64,000 nt of DNA from Microplitis mediator (taxonomy: Eukaryota; Arthropoda; Insecta; Hymenoptera; Braconidae). The DNA lies in contig NC_079976.1 of assembly GCF_029852145.1 (NCBI RefSeq), forward strand, positions 23,772,924 through 23,836,923, written 5' to 3'. Positions 34,579 to 47,830 of the stretch are shown here, piece by piece. Each line of letters begins with the position of its first letter. Within the stretch, counting starts at the first letter, position 1. The notes under the pieces are model-generated. The model was not told the origin of the DNA. It saw only the letters and a program-made list of their open reading frames with translations, and searched no databases. The position numbers and the translations under genes were made by a program.

Positions 34579-35613
34579 CCTATACTATATTCCGTTCAAT
34601 TTGATCTATAACTTATTGAGCCACACCGTATAACTACAACACTTCAAGTCTTTTTCATTATCCATTAATCATTAAACAAATCGAGCTTGTAACCGAAGCT
34701 CTAACTCAATTGCTTAAGGAATTATGGATAACAGTAATTTTTATGAATACTTTTTAATAAATACAAAAAAAAAATTAATTAGCAAATTCGCTTTTTAGCA
34801 ATAAAAAACATTTTTTAAGAAACAATTGTTTTTTTAAAAATTGTTATTTTCATTAAGTATTTTTATCCCAAAAAAAAATTTTTGCTTTGACCCGGGTTTT
34901 AATGTGAAAGACTTGAAAGAAAAATTTGCTGGGAGAAGATATATGTTAAGGAGGAGAAAGTCACTGGTGCTAAGCAGCAGTGGAAGTAGTTCAGTGTTCG
35001 CCGCTAGATCGCGCCCAACTTATGATTGTCCTGTTCCTGGTTAGATAGGTGTTTCAGAGTTTTTATATTCTATATTTAAAAATAATTCTGTCACGGGTAT
35101 TTCTCTGTTATTTGACAGAGTGACAAGTGCCTGTTTGGATGGTCATATAGTAGATGCTATATTACATTGTGACAATAATGTCAAATATTTTTGTTTTCTT
35201 GAAAAATTGTTTTTACAATCCAGAAACATAATTGTATTCAATAAATGCTCTTGAATATTCTTAAAATAATATATTTCGGTAAATTTTTTTTTTCTTTCAG
35301 TATTCATTTACTCTGAATACCCTCTCGTTTGAGTATGTATTCACTCTGATCCCACTCTGGAAACATTCTGGAAACACTTTGGTATCAGTTTGTGTTCAAT
35401 GTGGATGCATAACGGTGTCAGTATGTATCCACTCCGGATACTTTCTGGAAACACTTTGGATTTACTCCGTATCCGCTCTGGAAATACTCTGGGTTCACTC
35501 TCAGAAAAGGGCACAAAACCATTCTGGAAATACTCTGGAGTCCGTATGGTTGCATCGTGTTACCAGAATATTTCCAGAGTGTATCCAGAATGTTTTTAAT
35601 GTCGCAAGGGATG

Positions 35614-36004
35614 TTTACAGCATACTTAATATTGAAAATTAATATAATAAATTCGTAAATATGAACACCATATAATTTATTTAGAATTATAAATTTTTGA
35701 TAAATAAAACCATTTTAAATTTTAGTAATCTTGAAGAACATTTAAAAATAAAAAATTTTAAAGAACTTGATAAAATATAAATTATTTTATTTAATTTTTT
35801 TTCCGTGTTAATCGTTCACCCACACGATCTCCAGTTTTAGATAGATACGTATTTATAACACTGATAATCTTCATTTTTTTCTTTATTTTTATTAGAATAT
35901 TAGTTTTCAATAAACTCTGTAATATTAAATTTCATGTTTATTATAATAACAAAAATATAAATAAATATAACTATGATTTAATATTAACCTCGAATCCATT
36001 ATAA
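35614..36004. other. AT-rich stretch, nothing recognised
   Basis: ttttttttccgtgttaa near 35797 resembles the right end of a CACGG-type MITE, but no left partner was found. No gene or RNA is supported. Confidence 0.4.
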
Positions 36005-37440
36005 TTTACCGTAGAATATCTTAATTTACCGTAAAATGCGGTATTTTACTGAAAGGTCCGGTAAAATACGGTAAAATTGCGGCAATACTCCGGTATTTTA
36101 CGATAAAATTGCAGTATTTTGCCGCATGCAACTTTGCGGTCAAATTACGGTATTTTACCTTAAAATGTCGTACTTTACCGTGAAATGCCGCATTTTTCCG
36201 GTAATATACCGATTCCACGGTAATTTACTGTAATTCGTCTAGATACCATAAAATTACGGTATTTTTGCCGTAGTATACCGTAGTTTGCCGCAATTTACCG
36301 TAAATACGGGAAGTTTGCAGTAGCCCGCATGAAAATAACATATATTTTGATTATATATAAAAAAATATACCGTAAATATATAATTTTATAAAACGGCAAA
36401 AATGTATGTATAATAAAATATAATATTTATATAAATTCAAAGTTATACTTTGATTTATAATTTAAATTATAAAAAAATATATACATATTTTCATAATATG
36501 TAATATAATTATAAAATATAATTTTTAACTTATAAAATTCATTATAAATTTACATATATTGGAATGATATATAATAGAATATATTTTTTTATATATTAAA
36601 TATTATATTGTTAAATATATTTTTTTATATAATTGACGTTGGAGAATCTCAAGATATTGAATTGTATATTGTATTATATAATACATTATATATCTAAAAA
36701 TATAAAATAAAATATGAAAAATAAAGACTTTCAGTTTGACGATGATTGTGAGTATCAATGAGAATATATTTTATTCGAGTAAATTAAGTATGTAGATTGA
36801 ACTTGAAAGGAAGTTTGTAGAGAGAGTCGTTATGACTATAAATTTTCATTTATATGATTAATTTTTAATATAAAAAAATAATTACTCAAAATAAAATAAG
36901 TTTTAGAGGATACCGAAAGAGCATTCATGGAACTGAAAATTTTTCGAAGCACAAAAGCGTCATGTATATCTTTTAATATATACAAGCTTATATACGAGCA
37001 TTATATATTATATTACACTGTTAATAATATAATTTGAATTATAAAATCATAATATATATAAACCTATAAATTGATACTATATAATGACATATATTTTTTT
37101 TATATAATCTAATATTATATGGAGTTTTTATAATGATAATATATGCCAAAATATAAAATTATATATTATATTGATATACATTTAAAATATAAAATTTTAT
37201 ATTGAAAACGGCAAAAAAGTTGTTATTTTTAAATATATAATTATTTATATTCTAAATTATACTATAATATAATAAGTATTATATTATCTGATATAATTTC
37301 AGAGTATAAGTTTTTTTCATGCGGGAGATTACAGTAATTTACCTAAAATTCGGAAATTTACCGTAATTTGGATTTGTTAGGGCGTTGGGAGTATTTCTCA
37401 ATGTTATCATTAAAGTTTCGAAAGGAATTTCGCCTAAAGT
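36005..37440. mobile_element. ACCGTAATTT-word repeat split by a CCCGCATGAAAA-ended element
   Basis: 36005-36323 and 37326-37372 are made of degenerate 'aatttaccgtaaaatgcggt' words and appear to be one repeat. Between them, 36324-37325 has ends CCCGCATGAAAA and TTTTTTCATGCGGG and a very AT-rich interior. The target duplication is unclear. Confidence 0.65.
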
Positions 37441-37756
37441 ATCAAGGAGTTATAATTTAATAACCTACCCGGGAAAAAATGTTTTTATAAAATTCTGTAA
37501 ACTCTCATAAAATTTTATAAAACTTTGCAGAATTCCATTAAATCATTTTTTCCGAGAGATGGGTCACCTGTCCACTTAATGTTCCACCTCGATGTGCTCA
37601 ACTTCTGTTATTAATGGAATGTATTCTACTCCGCTCGTCTATTGCCCACTTGTAGATATAAAAAATTCGTGGCTGTATTTATGATTACACATGAATTCTT
37701 ATTAGCGATATTTCATAGTAGTAATTTATAATAATATAATAATATAACTTTACAAT

Positions 37757-39560
37757 ACACTAATGCAAAAAATTAAAGGAGCAGAAAAATTTTATAAATT
37801 TTTTAGTGATTTTTGGAAGGCTGTAACTTGGTGAAAAATGATCGTATCGAGATTTTAGAAAAAGCATTTTGTAGCTTAAAATCTCTCGTTTTGGTGAATT
37901 TTTTTCAAAATTTTTCAAAAGCTTCGGTTATTGCGCAAACATGAGAAATACCGCGAGACAAAAAATTTCTAAATTTTTTTTTTTTTCCGAAGAGCCTACG
38001 GACCGCGAAAAAATTCTTTCAACTGAACGAATGCATAGTTCGTTTAGCAAATTTATTCAGCTTCAATTTGGTTTTTTTGTTAACCTCGTAGGACGATTTG
38101 TCGCAGAGATATCAGCCTTCAAACAGAAAATAATCCTTTTGGCTTTGATCATCGATATTTCAGGTACCAATGATCGCACAGAAAGTTGGAGGGCAGCGTT
38201 GAAAACTTGAAAAAATTCCCTACAAGACCCTGTCATCATTTTTTGAAAAAAAAATTTTTTTTATTTTTAACATCCATTAGAAGTAAGTACAAAAAAATGA
38301 CTTTTTTTGTTTTTTTAGTAAATCAACCGCTACTCTGCAAATATCGATAAAAAAAATAATGTTGCCAGGGACTTTTTTAGCTTAATGTACCCCCAAGACC
38401 CCTGTAAATGATTGAATTGATCTATTGAACCGTTTTTTGGGAATCATCGATCAAAGTTTTGCTAAACAATTAAAGGAGTAAGTTTTTTTCCTTTAATTGT
38501 GTAATCATAATTAAAATTAAAAAATTATTTTTTTTGGACTTTTCTCTAAGTTTTGCATTAGTGACTCAGCAAATGCAAAGAAATGACAAAAAAAATAAAA
38601 AATTTCCAAAAAATGTCAAAAAAAATCGAAGAAAAAATAAAAATTGAAACTTTTTTTTGTGTTCTAAATTTTTTTTTTGACATTTTTTGGAAATTTTTTA
38701 TTTTTTTTTGTCATTTCTTTGCATTTGCTGAGTCACTAATGCAAAACTTAGAGAAAAGTCCAAAAAAAATAATTTTTTAATTTTGATTATGATTACACAA
38801 TTAAAGGAACAAAACTTGATCCTTTATAAACAAAAATGTTTTAGCGATTTTTGCAATGCTGTAACTTTGTGAAAAATAATTATATCAAGATTTTAAAAAA
38901 AGCAGAAAGCTTGAAGTATCTAGTTTCGGTGCATTTTCATTAAAATTTTTTTAGAGCTCCAGCTATTGCGCAAACATGAGAAATACTGCGAGACAAAAAA
39001 TTTCTAAGTTTTTTTTTAACTTCCCGCTAAGAAAATTGAGAATTTTAAAAAATTCGGGAAGTTATTGGTTTCGACCCGATTTTCGAAAACCGAATTTCTA
39101 TCAGATCTTGACGTTTTGAAGTTCTAGCAAGCTATTCTGACTAATTTCACGATGATGTCCAAGTGTATGTATGTGTGTATGTATGGATGTCAGACGTAAA
39201 TATTCTGTAACTTTTGAATGGATGAACCGATTTTGATCGTCAAGGTGTCAAGGTTCGACGCAGCTTATTAATTCCTACAAACTGTGAAAAATTGAGCTTG
39301 ACCGTTATGGCTCGTTCGGAGACATTCCAAAAATAAAATTTTTTCAAAAATGTTTCATTTGATAACTTGTAATGTGCTTGATGGATTGATTCCAAAATCA
39401 ACTGGGCTCTTAAACTTTATAAGCCACGTCGAATACTACCTCTACCATCAAAATCGGTTCATTCGTTCAAGAGAAACCGTTGACGAAAGAATTAAAAAAA
39501 AATTTTTTTTTTGGTTTTTTTGAAATTGCTCAAAATTGACTCGATAAGTCAGCGTAGACG
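37757..39560. mobile_element. Reverse copy of the composite repeat at 7173-9665
   Basis: 37757-38580 is the complement of about 7260-8073, with CACTAATGCAAAAAATT-type ends. 38565-38740 is a hairpin around 'ctcagcaaatgcaaagaaatgac'. The part from about 39020 begins with AACTTCCCGCTAAGAAAATT and matches the complement of the 9.5-kb end. It lacks the MITE found at 8752. Small frames are unsupported. Confidence 0.65.
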
Positions 39561-39935
39561 TTTGAACCAACAGCAACTGCGTTCACGGCCCAACGCAAAA
39601 ATTCTCTTGGGAAAGCTAACTGTACTATACTAAAGTGGCGGTAGTGTAGACTCTACATTGTACAGTGTGCTTACTGGATATAGGTAAAGTAAACGAACGT
39701 TCAGGGAATGATCGGATAGCATAACTGGTAAAGCTCTCGCGTGATACCAAATCGGTCTGGGTTCGATTCCTATCATGAGCAAACCATTTGATTTTCTCGT
39801 TATTCATGAACCATTAGTCGAGGGAGTTTATTTCGTATTCCCTCTACTGCCGAATTGTGATATTCTGAATATACACATATAATTTTCTGCTTCACAACAT
39901 TTAATATTTATACTAGGTTATATTCACTTAAAAAT
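39561..39935. other. Short spacer with a degenerate tRNA-like sequence (39710-39781)
   Basis: GGATAGCATAACTGGTAAAGC and GGTCTGGGTTCGATTCC are alignable with the tRNA-like units at 34276 and 34507, but the stems no longer pair. Nothing else is recognised here. Confidence 0.4.
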
Positions 39936-40321
39936 CGAAGTGTCTATTGGCACCATACACGGATCAGTTCCGTATACGGTATAAAATCCACGGAAATATA
40001 TACAGATACAAATGTCAAATTTTTCATATCCGTAGATGAAATCAACGGAAGAAAGAAAATTTCCATCTAGTGTGAAAAATTTCCGTGTCTTTAAAACTAT
40101 CCCTAGATCAATCCGTGAATGACTAAATTAACCACTGCTTGATGTTCTGAATAAAGAAATCAAAGTGCAGATATTCCTTTCAAATATTTAATGAAAAAAA
40201 TCTATAAAAAACAAAATATGTTAAAATATAAAAAAAATATATTTTTCATGTAAAAAATATATAAATATATATATAAAATATGTATAAAAAATATATTTTA
40301 AGTAAGTTTTGAGTCTAATAC

Positions 40322-41676
40322 ATATATATGGGGCATTCCACGCCAAATCGACCACTTTTGACCCCGACCCCTTTCGATTTGGCTGAAAATTTTTTTTCCT
40401 TTTATACCCGATTAAAATCATTTTTCAGAAAATTTTCAAATTTTTTTACCCAACCCAAAAAAAGTTATGAGTTTTTCAAAAATAAGGCTTTTATTTTATC
40501 AAATAGCTATAACTTCTTCAAGAATTGACTAATCGGGACGTTTTTTTTTTCAAAATTTTTGTCATTGAATGTACTTTTAAAAAAAAAATACAAAAAAATT
40601 TTATGATGATAAACTCTATGAAATTTTCAGTTTTTTTTGAAAAAAACCGTGATTTTCTTAAAGTACGTCATGTTTTATTTTTTTTTTTATTTTCTCAAAA
40701 AAAACTTCATTTAATGCTGCAATTTTTCCCGCCAATCCTAGAGTGGGCCGACTATTCCTTCTATTTTTTTTTATCAATTGAAAAAAAAATTTTTGCCCAG
40801 TTGGGCTTATTTTGCTAAACATCAGTCTGGAAATTTTTGAGGATTTATCGATGACATCCGGCTTTGAAGAATTGAGACGAAAAAATTCATTGATAGTGGT
40901 AATCCTTAAAAAAATTTGGATTTTTTTCAAAAAAGTGAAAAAAAAATTGTAGATACAGAAACAATTTTATTGTAACTTTTTTTTTAAAACTAGACGTGAA
41001 AACAAAGAAAATGAAAAAAAAAATTGCCGTTTGGTTCATTTTTGACCATGCCACAGGCTGTCGAAAAAAAAGTCTAACGTCCATCGCTATTTCAAAAGGA
41101 TTACCACTATCAATGAATTTTTTCGTCTCAATTCTTCAAAGCCGGATGTCATCGATAAATCCTCAAAAATTTCCAGACTGATGTTTAGCAAAATAAGCCC
41201 AACTGGGCAAAAATTTTTTTTTCAATTGATAAAAAAAAATAGAAGGAATAGTCGGCCCACTCTAGGATTGGCGGGAAAAATTGCAGCATTAAATGAAGTT
41301 TTTTTTGAGAAAATAAAAAAAAAAATAAAACATGACGTACTTTAAGAAAATCACGGTTTTTTTCAAAAAAACTGAAAATTTCATAGAGTTTATCATCATA
41401 AAATTTTTTTGTATTTTTTTTTAAAAAAGTACATTCAATGACGAAAATTTTGAAAAAAAAAACGTCCCGATAAGTCAATTCTTTAAGAAGTTATAGCTAT
41501 TTGATAAAATAAAAGCCTTATTTTTGAAAAACTCATACCTTTTTTGGGTTGGGTAAAAAAATTTGAAAATTTTCTGAAAAATGATTTTAATCGGATATAA
41601 AAGGAAAAAAAATTTTCAGCCAAATCGAAAGGGGTCGGGGTCAAAAGTGGTCGATTTGGCGTGGAATGCCCCATAT
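40322..41676. mobile_element. Inner palindromic element A (GGGGCATTCCACGCCAAATC ends)
   Basis: Arms about 40322-40909 and 41094-41676 are near-identical complements with a spacer of about 185 bp. The same 97-codon frame appears on both strands, which is a mirror effect and not a gene. A fragment of one end lies at about 55660-55740. Confidence 0.85.
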
Positions 41677-42330
41677 ATATTATATATATATATATATTAG
41701 ACTGGGCCAAAAAAATCGACTATTTTTTTCTTTTTTCGATACTGTGAAAATATTATTTCTGATGACCAAAAAAAATTATTGTGCAAGTTTGAGCCCTTAA
41801 TATTGATATTAAGAGGTGTATCGTTACGACTATTAGTTTTTTGACAGAAATTCCATTTTTTACCCAAATTTCGTAAATCATCAATCTGAAAAATTTGAGC
41901 AATGCATGTTTTTAAAGGAAATTGAATTACCTACAAAAAATCTCTCTTAGTAAATTGACGTACAACGAGGCGTTTCCTTGTAACCGTGCCTTAAACTTTG
42001 ATTTGTTTTTTAAATTCTTTATTTCTATTTTAGATTTTGTAACTACCGGAAATATTAAAATTTTTTTTAGTCAAAATATATATTCTTGAAGGAAGTTTAA
42101 TGCTCTACAAAAAAAGGTCGCTTAACATTGTTTGCTAAATTCATTCGAGTCGAATATCAAATAGTTCGAAAGATTTGAATAGTTCGAGAGATTCGAATAG
42201 TTCGGAAGATTCGAATAGTTCGAACTATTCGAACATTTCGAATCTTCGAGGCGAATCGAATCGAACAATTCGATTCGATTCGCCTCGAATAATTCGAAGT
42301 TTCGAGTATTCGCACACCCCTAATATATAT

Positions 42331-43566
42331 ATATGGGTCATTCCATCTCAATTCAATGACATTGCGACGGTGACCCTTTTCGATTTTTTTGATTTTTTAA
42401 TATGTTTTTATAGGTACATGTAGAAAGAAGTCTTGAGCTAAATTTGTAGCTCTTTATCTCCAGAAGTTATAATTTTTGCTTAAAAAGGATATAACTTTGA
42501 CTATAGTTATGATAATCTCACGTCATGGGGGGTCATTTTGTCGGATTTTTAACGCTCTTTCTGAAAAATAATTCAAAATCAGAAACAAAAAATTTTGTAA
42601 TGCTTTTTTAGCTATTTTTAGTTAAAAAATTAGTTTTTCGTTCAATGGGACACTTTTAATTGTTTTCAAAAAAATTTCCAAAACTCTATGTTGAAAAGCA
42701 AAATTTTTGAGCCATAACCCAAGATGGGCATCAAATAACTTCTAGTAAGAAAAATTAAAAAACAATTGTTATTCTGTAATTTTAATTTATTTTTTTTTTA
42801 AAATCACGTAATTTCTCGAAATAGTCTCAAAATGTTATCTCAAACTAATATCAGATAAGTACTACCAATAATATCGTAGTAGATTTGAGAGTAATAAATG
42901 TGAATAATATGATGTACATCATACGTACGTACGGTTGATATATTTAAATTTAAATTTAAAAAGATACAATAAATTACAAAAAAAGTACTTAAATTACACA
43001 TTTTCGTGTGAAATATTATATTTTCCACTGAGAATACTCAGAAAAAAGTATTGTTGTGTATTGTGAGACTATCTGAAAATATTCTGTGATCTGAGAAGAA
43101 AAATCAATCAAAGTAACTTAAAAAAAAATTGGTTTCTAATTTATTTTACTAGAAGTTATTTGATGCCTATCTTGGGTTATGACTCGAAAATTTTGTTTTT
43201 CAACATAGAATTTCAGGAATTTTTTTGAAACAAATTAAGTGTCCCATTGTACGAAAAAATAATTTTTTAACTAAAAATGGCTAAAAAAACCTTACAAAAT
43301 TTTTTGTTTCTGATTTTGAATTATTTTTCAGAAAAAGCGTTAAAAATCAAACAAAATGACCCCCCATGACGTGAGATATTATCACAACTATAGTCAAAGT
43401 TATATCCTTTTTAAGCAAAAATTATAACTCCGGAAGGGGTGGAGATAAAGAGCTAAAAATTTAGCTCAAGACTTCTTTCTACATGTATGAAAACATATTA
43501 AAAAATCAAAAAAATCGAAAAGATTCACCGTCGCAATGTCGTTGAATTGAGATGGAATGACCCATA
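42331..43566. mobile_element. Inner palindromic element B (ATGGGTCATTCCATCTCAAT ends)
   Basis: Arms about 42331-42765 and 43125-43566, with more divergence than in element A. The centre carries a short direct match to neither arm. It is non-coding. Confidence 0.8.
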
Positions 43567-44207
43567 TTTTAAATGTATTTTAAATATATTAAAAATATAT
43601 CTTAGAACATATGAAAAATATATGTATAAAAACATAAAAAAAATATATTAAGAATATATTTCAAATATATAAAAAAAATAATTTTATTTAAACTAATAAC
43701 TTAGGACAAAAATATATAAAATTTAGAAAAAAAATATATTTTTTATATGTTTTTTGTTCTCCAAGATATATTTTTAATATATTTAAATACCATTTAAAAT
43801 ATCTAAAATATATATACGAAAATCGGCCAAGAGTTAGCTATTTAAAATATATTTTTTATACATATTTTATATATATATTTATATATTTTTTACATAAAAA
43901 ATATAATTTTTTTATAGTTTAACATATTTTGTTTTTTATAGATTTTTTTCATTAAATATTTAAAAGGAATATCTGCACTTTGATTTCTTTATTCAGAACA
44001 TCAAGCAGTGGTTAATTTAGTTATTCACGGATTGATCTAGGGATAGTTTTAAAGACACGGAAATTTTTCACACTAGATGGAAATTTTCTTTCTGCCGTTG
44101 ATTTCATCTACGGATATGAAAAATTTGACATTTGTATCTGTATATATTTCCGTGGATTTTATACCGTATACGGAACTGATCCGTGTATGGTGCCAATAGA
44201 CACTTCG

Positions 44208-47200
44208 TTTTGGGTTCTCAGAAATCATAAATAAATTTCTATTGTTAAGTGACGATGTTAAGGTTGTCGATCTTCTAATTTAGGGTCGGATTTAACGTCT
44301 CTAGAGTTATCGACGCGTATAGGGCCGTCGCGACTGTCCCACGGACCCAAACATTCAAGAATACGAAAATAATATGGGTTTTTGGGTTCTCAAAAGTCAT
44401 AAATAAATTTCTATCGTTAAGTGACGATGTTAAGGTGGTCGATCTTTCAATTTAGGGTCCGATCTAACGTCTTTAAAGTTATCGACGCGTATAGGGCCGT
44501 CTCGACTGTCCCACGGACCCAAACATTCAAAAATACGGAAATAATTTGAATTTTTGGGTTCTCAAAAGTTATAAATAAATTTCTATTCTTAAGTGACGAT
44601 GTAAAGGTGATCGATATTTTAATTTAGGGTCCTATTGAACGTTTCTAGAGATATCGACGCATATAGGGTTTTCTCGACTGTCTCACGGACCAAAACATCC
44701 AAGAATACGGAAATAATATGGGATTTTGGGTTCTCAAAAATAATAAATAAATTTCTATTGTTAAGTGACGATGTTAAGGTGGTCGATCTTTTAATTTAGG
44801 GTCGGATTTAACGTCTCTAGAGTTATCGACGCGTATAGGGCCGTCTCGACTGTTCCACGGACCCAAACATCCAAGAATACGAAAATAATATGGGTTTTCG
44901 GGTTCTCAAAAGTCATGAATAAATTTCTATGGTTAAGTGACGATGTTAAGGAGGTCAATCTGTTAATTTAGGGTCTGATATAACGTCTCTAGAGTTATCG
45001 ACGCGTATTCGGCCGTCTCGACTGTTCCATGGACCCAAACATCCAAAAATACTGGAATTATTTGTATTTTTAGGTTCTCAAAAGTCATAAATAAATTTCT
45101 ATTGTTAAGTGACGATGTTAAGGTTGTCGATCTTTTGATTTAGGGTCCGATTTAACGTCTCTAGAGTTATCGACCCGTATAGGGCCGTCTCGACTGTTCC
45201 ACGGACCCAAAATTCCAAAAATACGGAAATAACTTGGGTTTTTGGGTTCTCAAAAGTCATAAATGAATTTCTATTCTTAAGTGACGATGTTAAGGTGGTC
45301 GATATTTTAATTTAGGGTCCTATTAAACGTTTCTAGAGTTATCGACGCATATAGGGTTTTCTCGACTGTCTCACGGACCCAAACATCCAAAAATACGAAA
45401 ATAACTTGGATTTTTGGGTTCTCCAAAGTTAAAAATTAATTTGTATTGTTAAGTGACGATGTTAAGGAGGTCGATCTGTTAAATTAGGGTCCGATATAAC
45501 GTCTCTAGAGTTATCGACGCGTATTCGGCCGTCTCGACTGTTCCATGGACCCAAACATTTAAAAATACTGGAATTATTTGTATTTTTGGGTTCTCGAAAG
45601 TTATTAATAAAATTATATTGTTAAATAACAATGTTAAGGTGGTCGATCTTTCAATTCAGGGTACGATTTAACGTCTCTAGAGTTATCGACGCGTATAGGG
45701 CCGTCTCGACTGTTCCACGGACCAAAACATCCAAGAATACGAAAATAATATGGGTTTTTGGGTTCTCAAAAGTCATAAATAAATTTCTATTCTTAAGTGA
45801 CGATGTTAAGGTTGTCGATCTTTTAATTTAGGGTCAGATTTAACGTCTCTGGAGTTATCGACGCGTATAGGGCCATCTCGACTGTTCCACGGACCCAAAC
45901 ATCCAAAAATACGAAAATAGCTTGGATTTTTGGGTTCTCCAAAGTTATAAATTAATTTCTATTGTTAAGTGACGATGTTAAGGTGGTCGATCTTTTAATT
46001 TAGGGTCGGATTTAACGTCTCTAGAGATATCGACGCGTATAGGGCCGTCTCGACTGTTCCACGGACCAAAACATCCAAGAATACGAAAATAATATGGGTT
46101 TTTGGGTTCTCAAAAGTCATAAATAAATTTCTATTCTTAAGTGACGATGTTAAGGTTGTCGATATTTTAATTTAGGGTCCGATTCAACGTCTCTAGAGTT
46201 ATCGACGCGTATAGGGCCGTCTCGACTTTTCCACTGACCCAAACATTCAAAAATTCGAAAATTACTTGATTTTCGGGTTCTTAAAAGTCATAAATAAATT
46301 TCTATTGTTAAGTGACGATGTTAAGGTGGTCGGTCTTTTGATTTACGGTTGGATTTAACGTCTCTAGAGTTATCGACGCGTATAGGGCCGTCTCGACTGT
46401 CCCACGGACCAAAACATCTAAGAATACTGAAATAATATGGGTTTTTAAGTTCTCAACAGTCATAAATGAATTCCAATCGTTAAGTGACGATGTTAAGGTG
46501 GTCGATTTTTTAATTTAGGGTCCGATTTAACGTCTCTAGAGTTATCGACGCGTATAGGGCCGTCTCGACTGTTCCACGGACCCAAACATCCAATAATACG
46601 GGAATAACTTGGATTTTTGGGTTCTCAAAAGTTATAAATTAATTTCTATTGTTAAGTGACGATGTTAAGGTTGTCGATATTTTAATTTATGGTCTGGATA
46701 TACGTCTCTAGAGTTATCGACGCGTATAGGGCCGTCTCGACTGTCCCACGGACCAAAACATCCAAGAATACTGAAATAATATGGGTTTTTAAGTTCTCAA
46801 CAGTCATAAATGAATTCCAATCGTTAAGTGACGATGTTAAGGAGGTCGATTTTTTAATTTAGGGTCCGATTTAACGTCTCTAGAGTTATCGACGCGTATA
46901 GGGCCGTCTCGACTGTTCCACGGACCCAAACATCCAAAAATACGGGAATAACTTGGATTTTTGGGTTCTCAAAAGTTATAAATTAATTTCTATTGTTAAG
47001 TGACGATGTTAAGGTTGTCGATATTTTAATTTATGGTCCAGATAAACGTCTCTAGAGTTATCGACGCGTATAGGGCCGTCTCGACTGTTCCACGGACCCA
47101 AACATCCAAAAATACGGGAATAACTTGGATTTTTGGGTTCTCAAAAGTTATAAATTAATTTCTATTGTTAAGTGACGATGCTAAGGTGGTCGATCTTTTG

Positions 47201-47830
47201 AATTAGGGTCCGATTTGACGTCTCTAGTGATATCGACGCGTATAGGGCCGTCTCGACTGTTCCACGGACCAAAACATCCAAGAATACGAAAATAATATGG
47301 GTTTTTGGGTTCTCAAAAGTCATAAATAAATTTCTATTGTTAAGTGACGATGTTAAGGTGGTCGATCTTTTACTTTAGGGTCCGATTTAACGTCTCTAGA
47401 GTTATCGACGCGTATAGGGCCGTCTCGACGTTTCCACGGACCCAAACATCCAAAAATACGAAAATAACTTGGATTTTTGGGTTCTCCAAAGTTATAAATT
47501 AATTTCTATTGTTAAGTGACGATGTTCAGGTGGTCGATCTTTTAATTTAGGGTCCGATTTAACGTCTCTAGAGTTATCGACGCGTATAGGGCCGTCTCGA
47601 CTGTTCCACGGACCCAAACATCCAAAAATACGAAAATAACTTGGATTTTTGGGTTCTCCAAAGTTATGAATTAATTTCTAATGTTAAGTGACGATGTTAA
47701 GGTGGTCGATCTTTTAATTCAGGGTCCGATTTAACGTCTCTAGAGTTATCGACGCGCATAGGGCCGTCTCGACTGTCCCACGGTCCCAAACATCCAAGAA
47801 TACGAATTCAATATGGGTTTTTGGGTTCGG
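44208..47830. repeat. 172-bp satellite array, about 21 copies
   Basis: The word TTAAGTGACGATGTTAAGG recurs every 172 bp (for example 44244, 44416, 44588, 44760, 44932). The most constant part is AGTTATCGACGCGTATAGGG followed by CCGTCTCGACTGTTCCACGG. Units differ by scattered substitutions. The array fills the whole gap between two foldback elements of one family. Confidence 0.95.

Larger units (their letters stand above)
34225..34629. repeat. Near-perfect palindrome with two tRNA-like units
   Basis: Arms 34225-34418 and 34437-34629 (194 and 193 bp, one-base indel) with an 18-bp spacer. Each arm carries one tRNA-like unit. A direct copy of the inner 45 bp of the left arm lies just upstream (about 34151-34200). 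Confidence 0.9.
32952..35613. mobile_element. CATCCCTTGCGAC-ended element, about 2.7 kb, holding the tRNA-like palindrome
   Basis: CATCCCTTGCGAC at 32952 matches GTCGCAAGGGATG ending at 35613. Both subterminal zones (32965-33255 and 35310-35595) are runs of 'actctggaaacactttgg'-type words. The interior is AT-rich (33260-34170 and 34630-35300, no gene seen) apart from the palindrome 34225-34629. Confidence 0.7.
39936..44207. mobile_element. Foldback element with arms of about 370 bp, enclosing further palindromic elements
   Basis: Arms 39936 to about 40311 and about 43846-44207, ends CGAAGTGTCTATTGGCACC. The 4272-bp whole encloses a palindrome at 40322-41676, a TA-flanked repeat at 41699-42325 ending in cgcacacccctaa, and a palindrome at 42331-43566. 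All junctions lie in (TA)n. The terminal words CTATTGGCACCAT.CACGGA also occur at 47831 and 55066. Confidence 0.85.

Noticed and set aside
40525..41478. A 97-codon frame present on both strands, as if a duplicated gene
   Set aside because: It is the mirror image produced by a palindromic transposon; its residues are mostly Phe, Lys and Ile from A/T runs.
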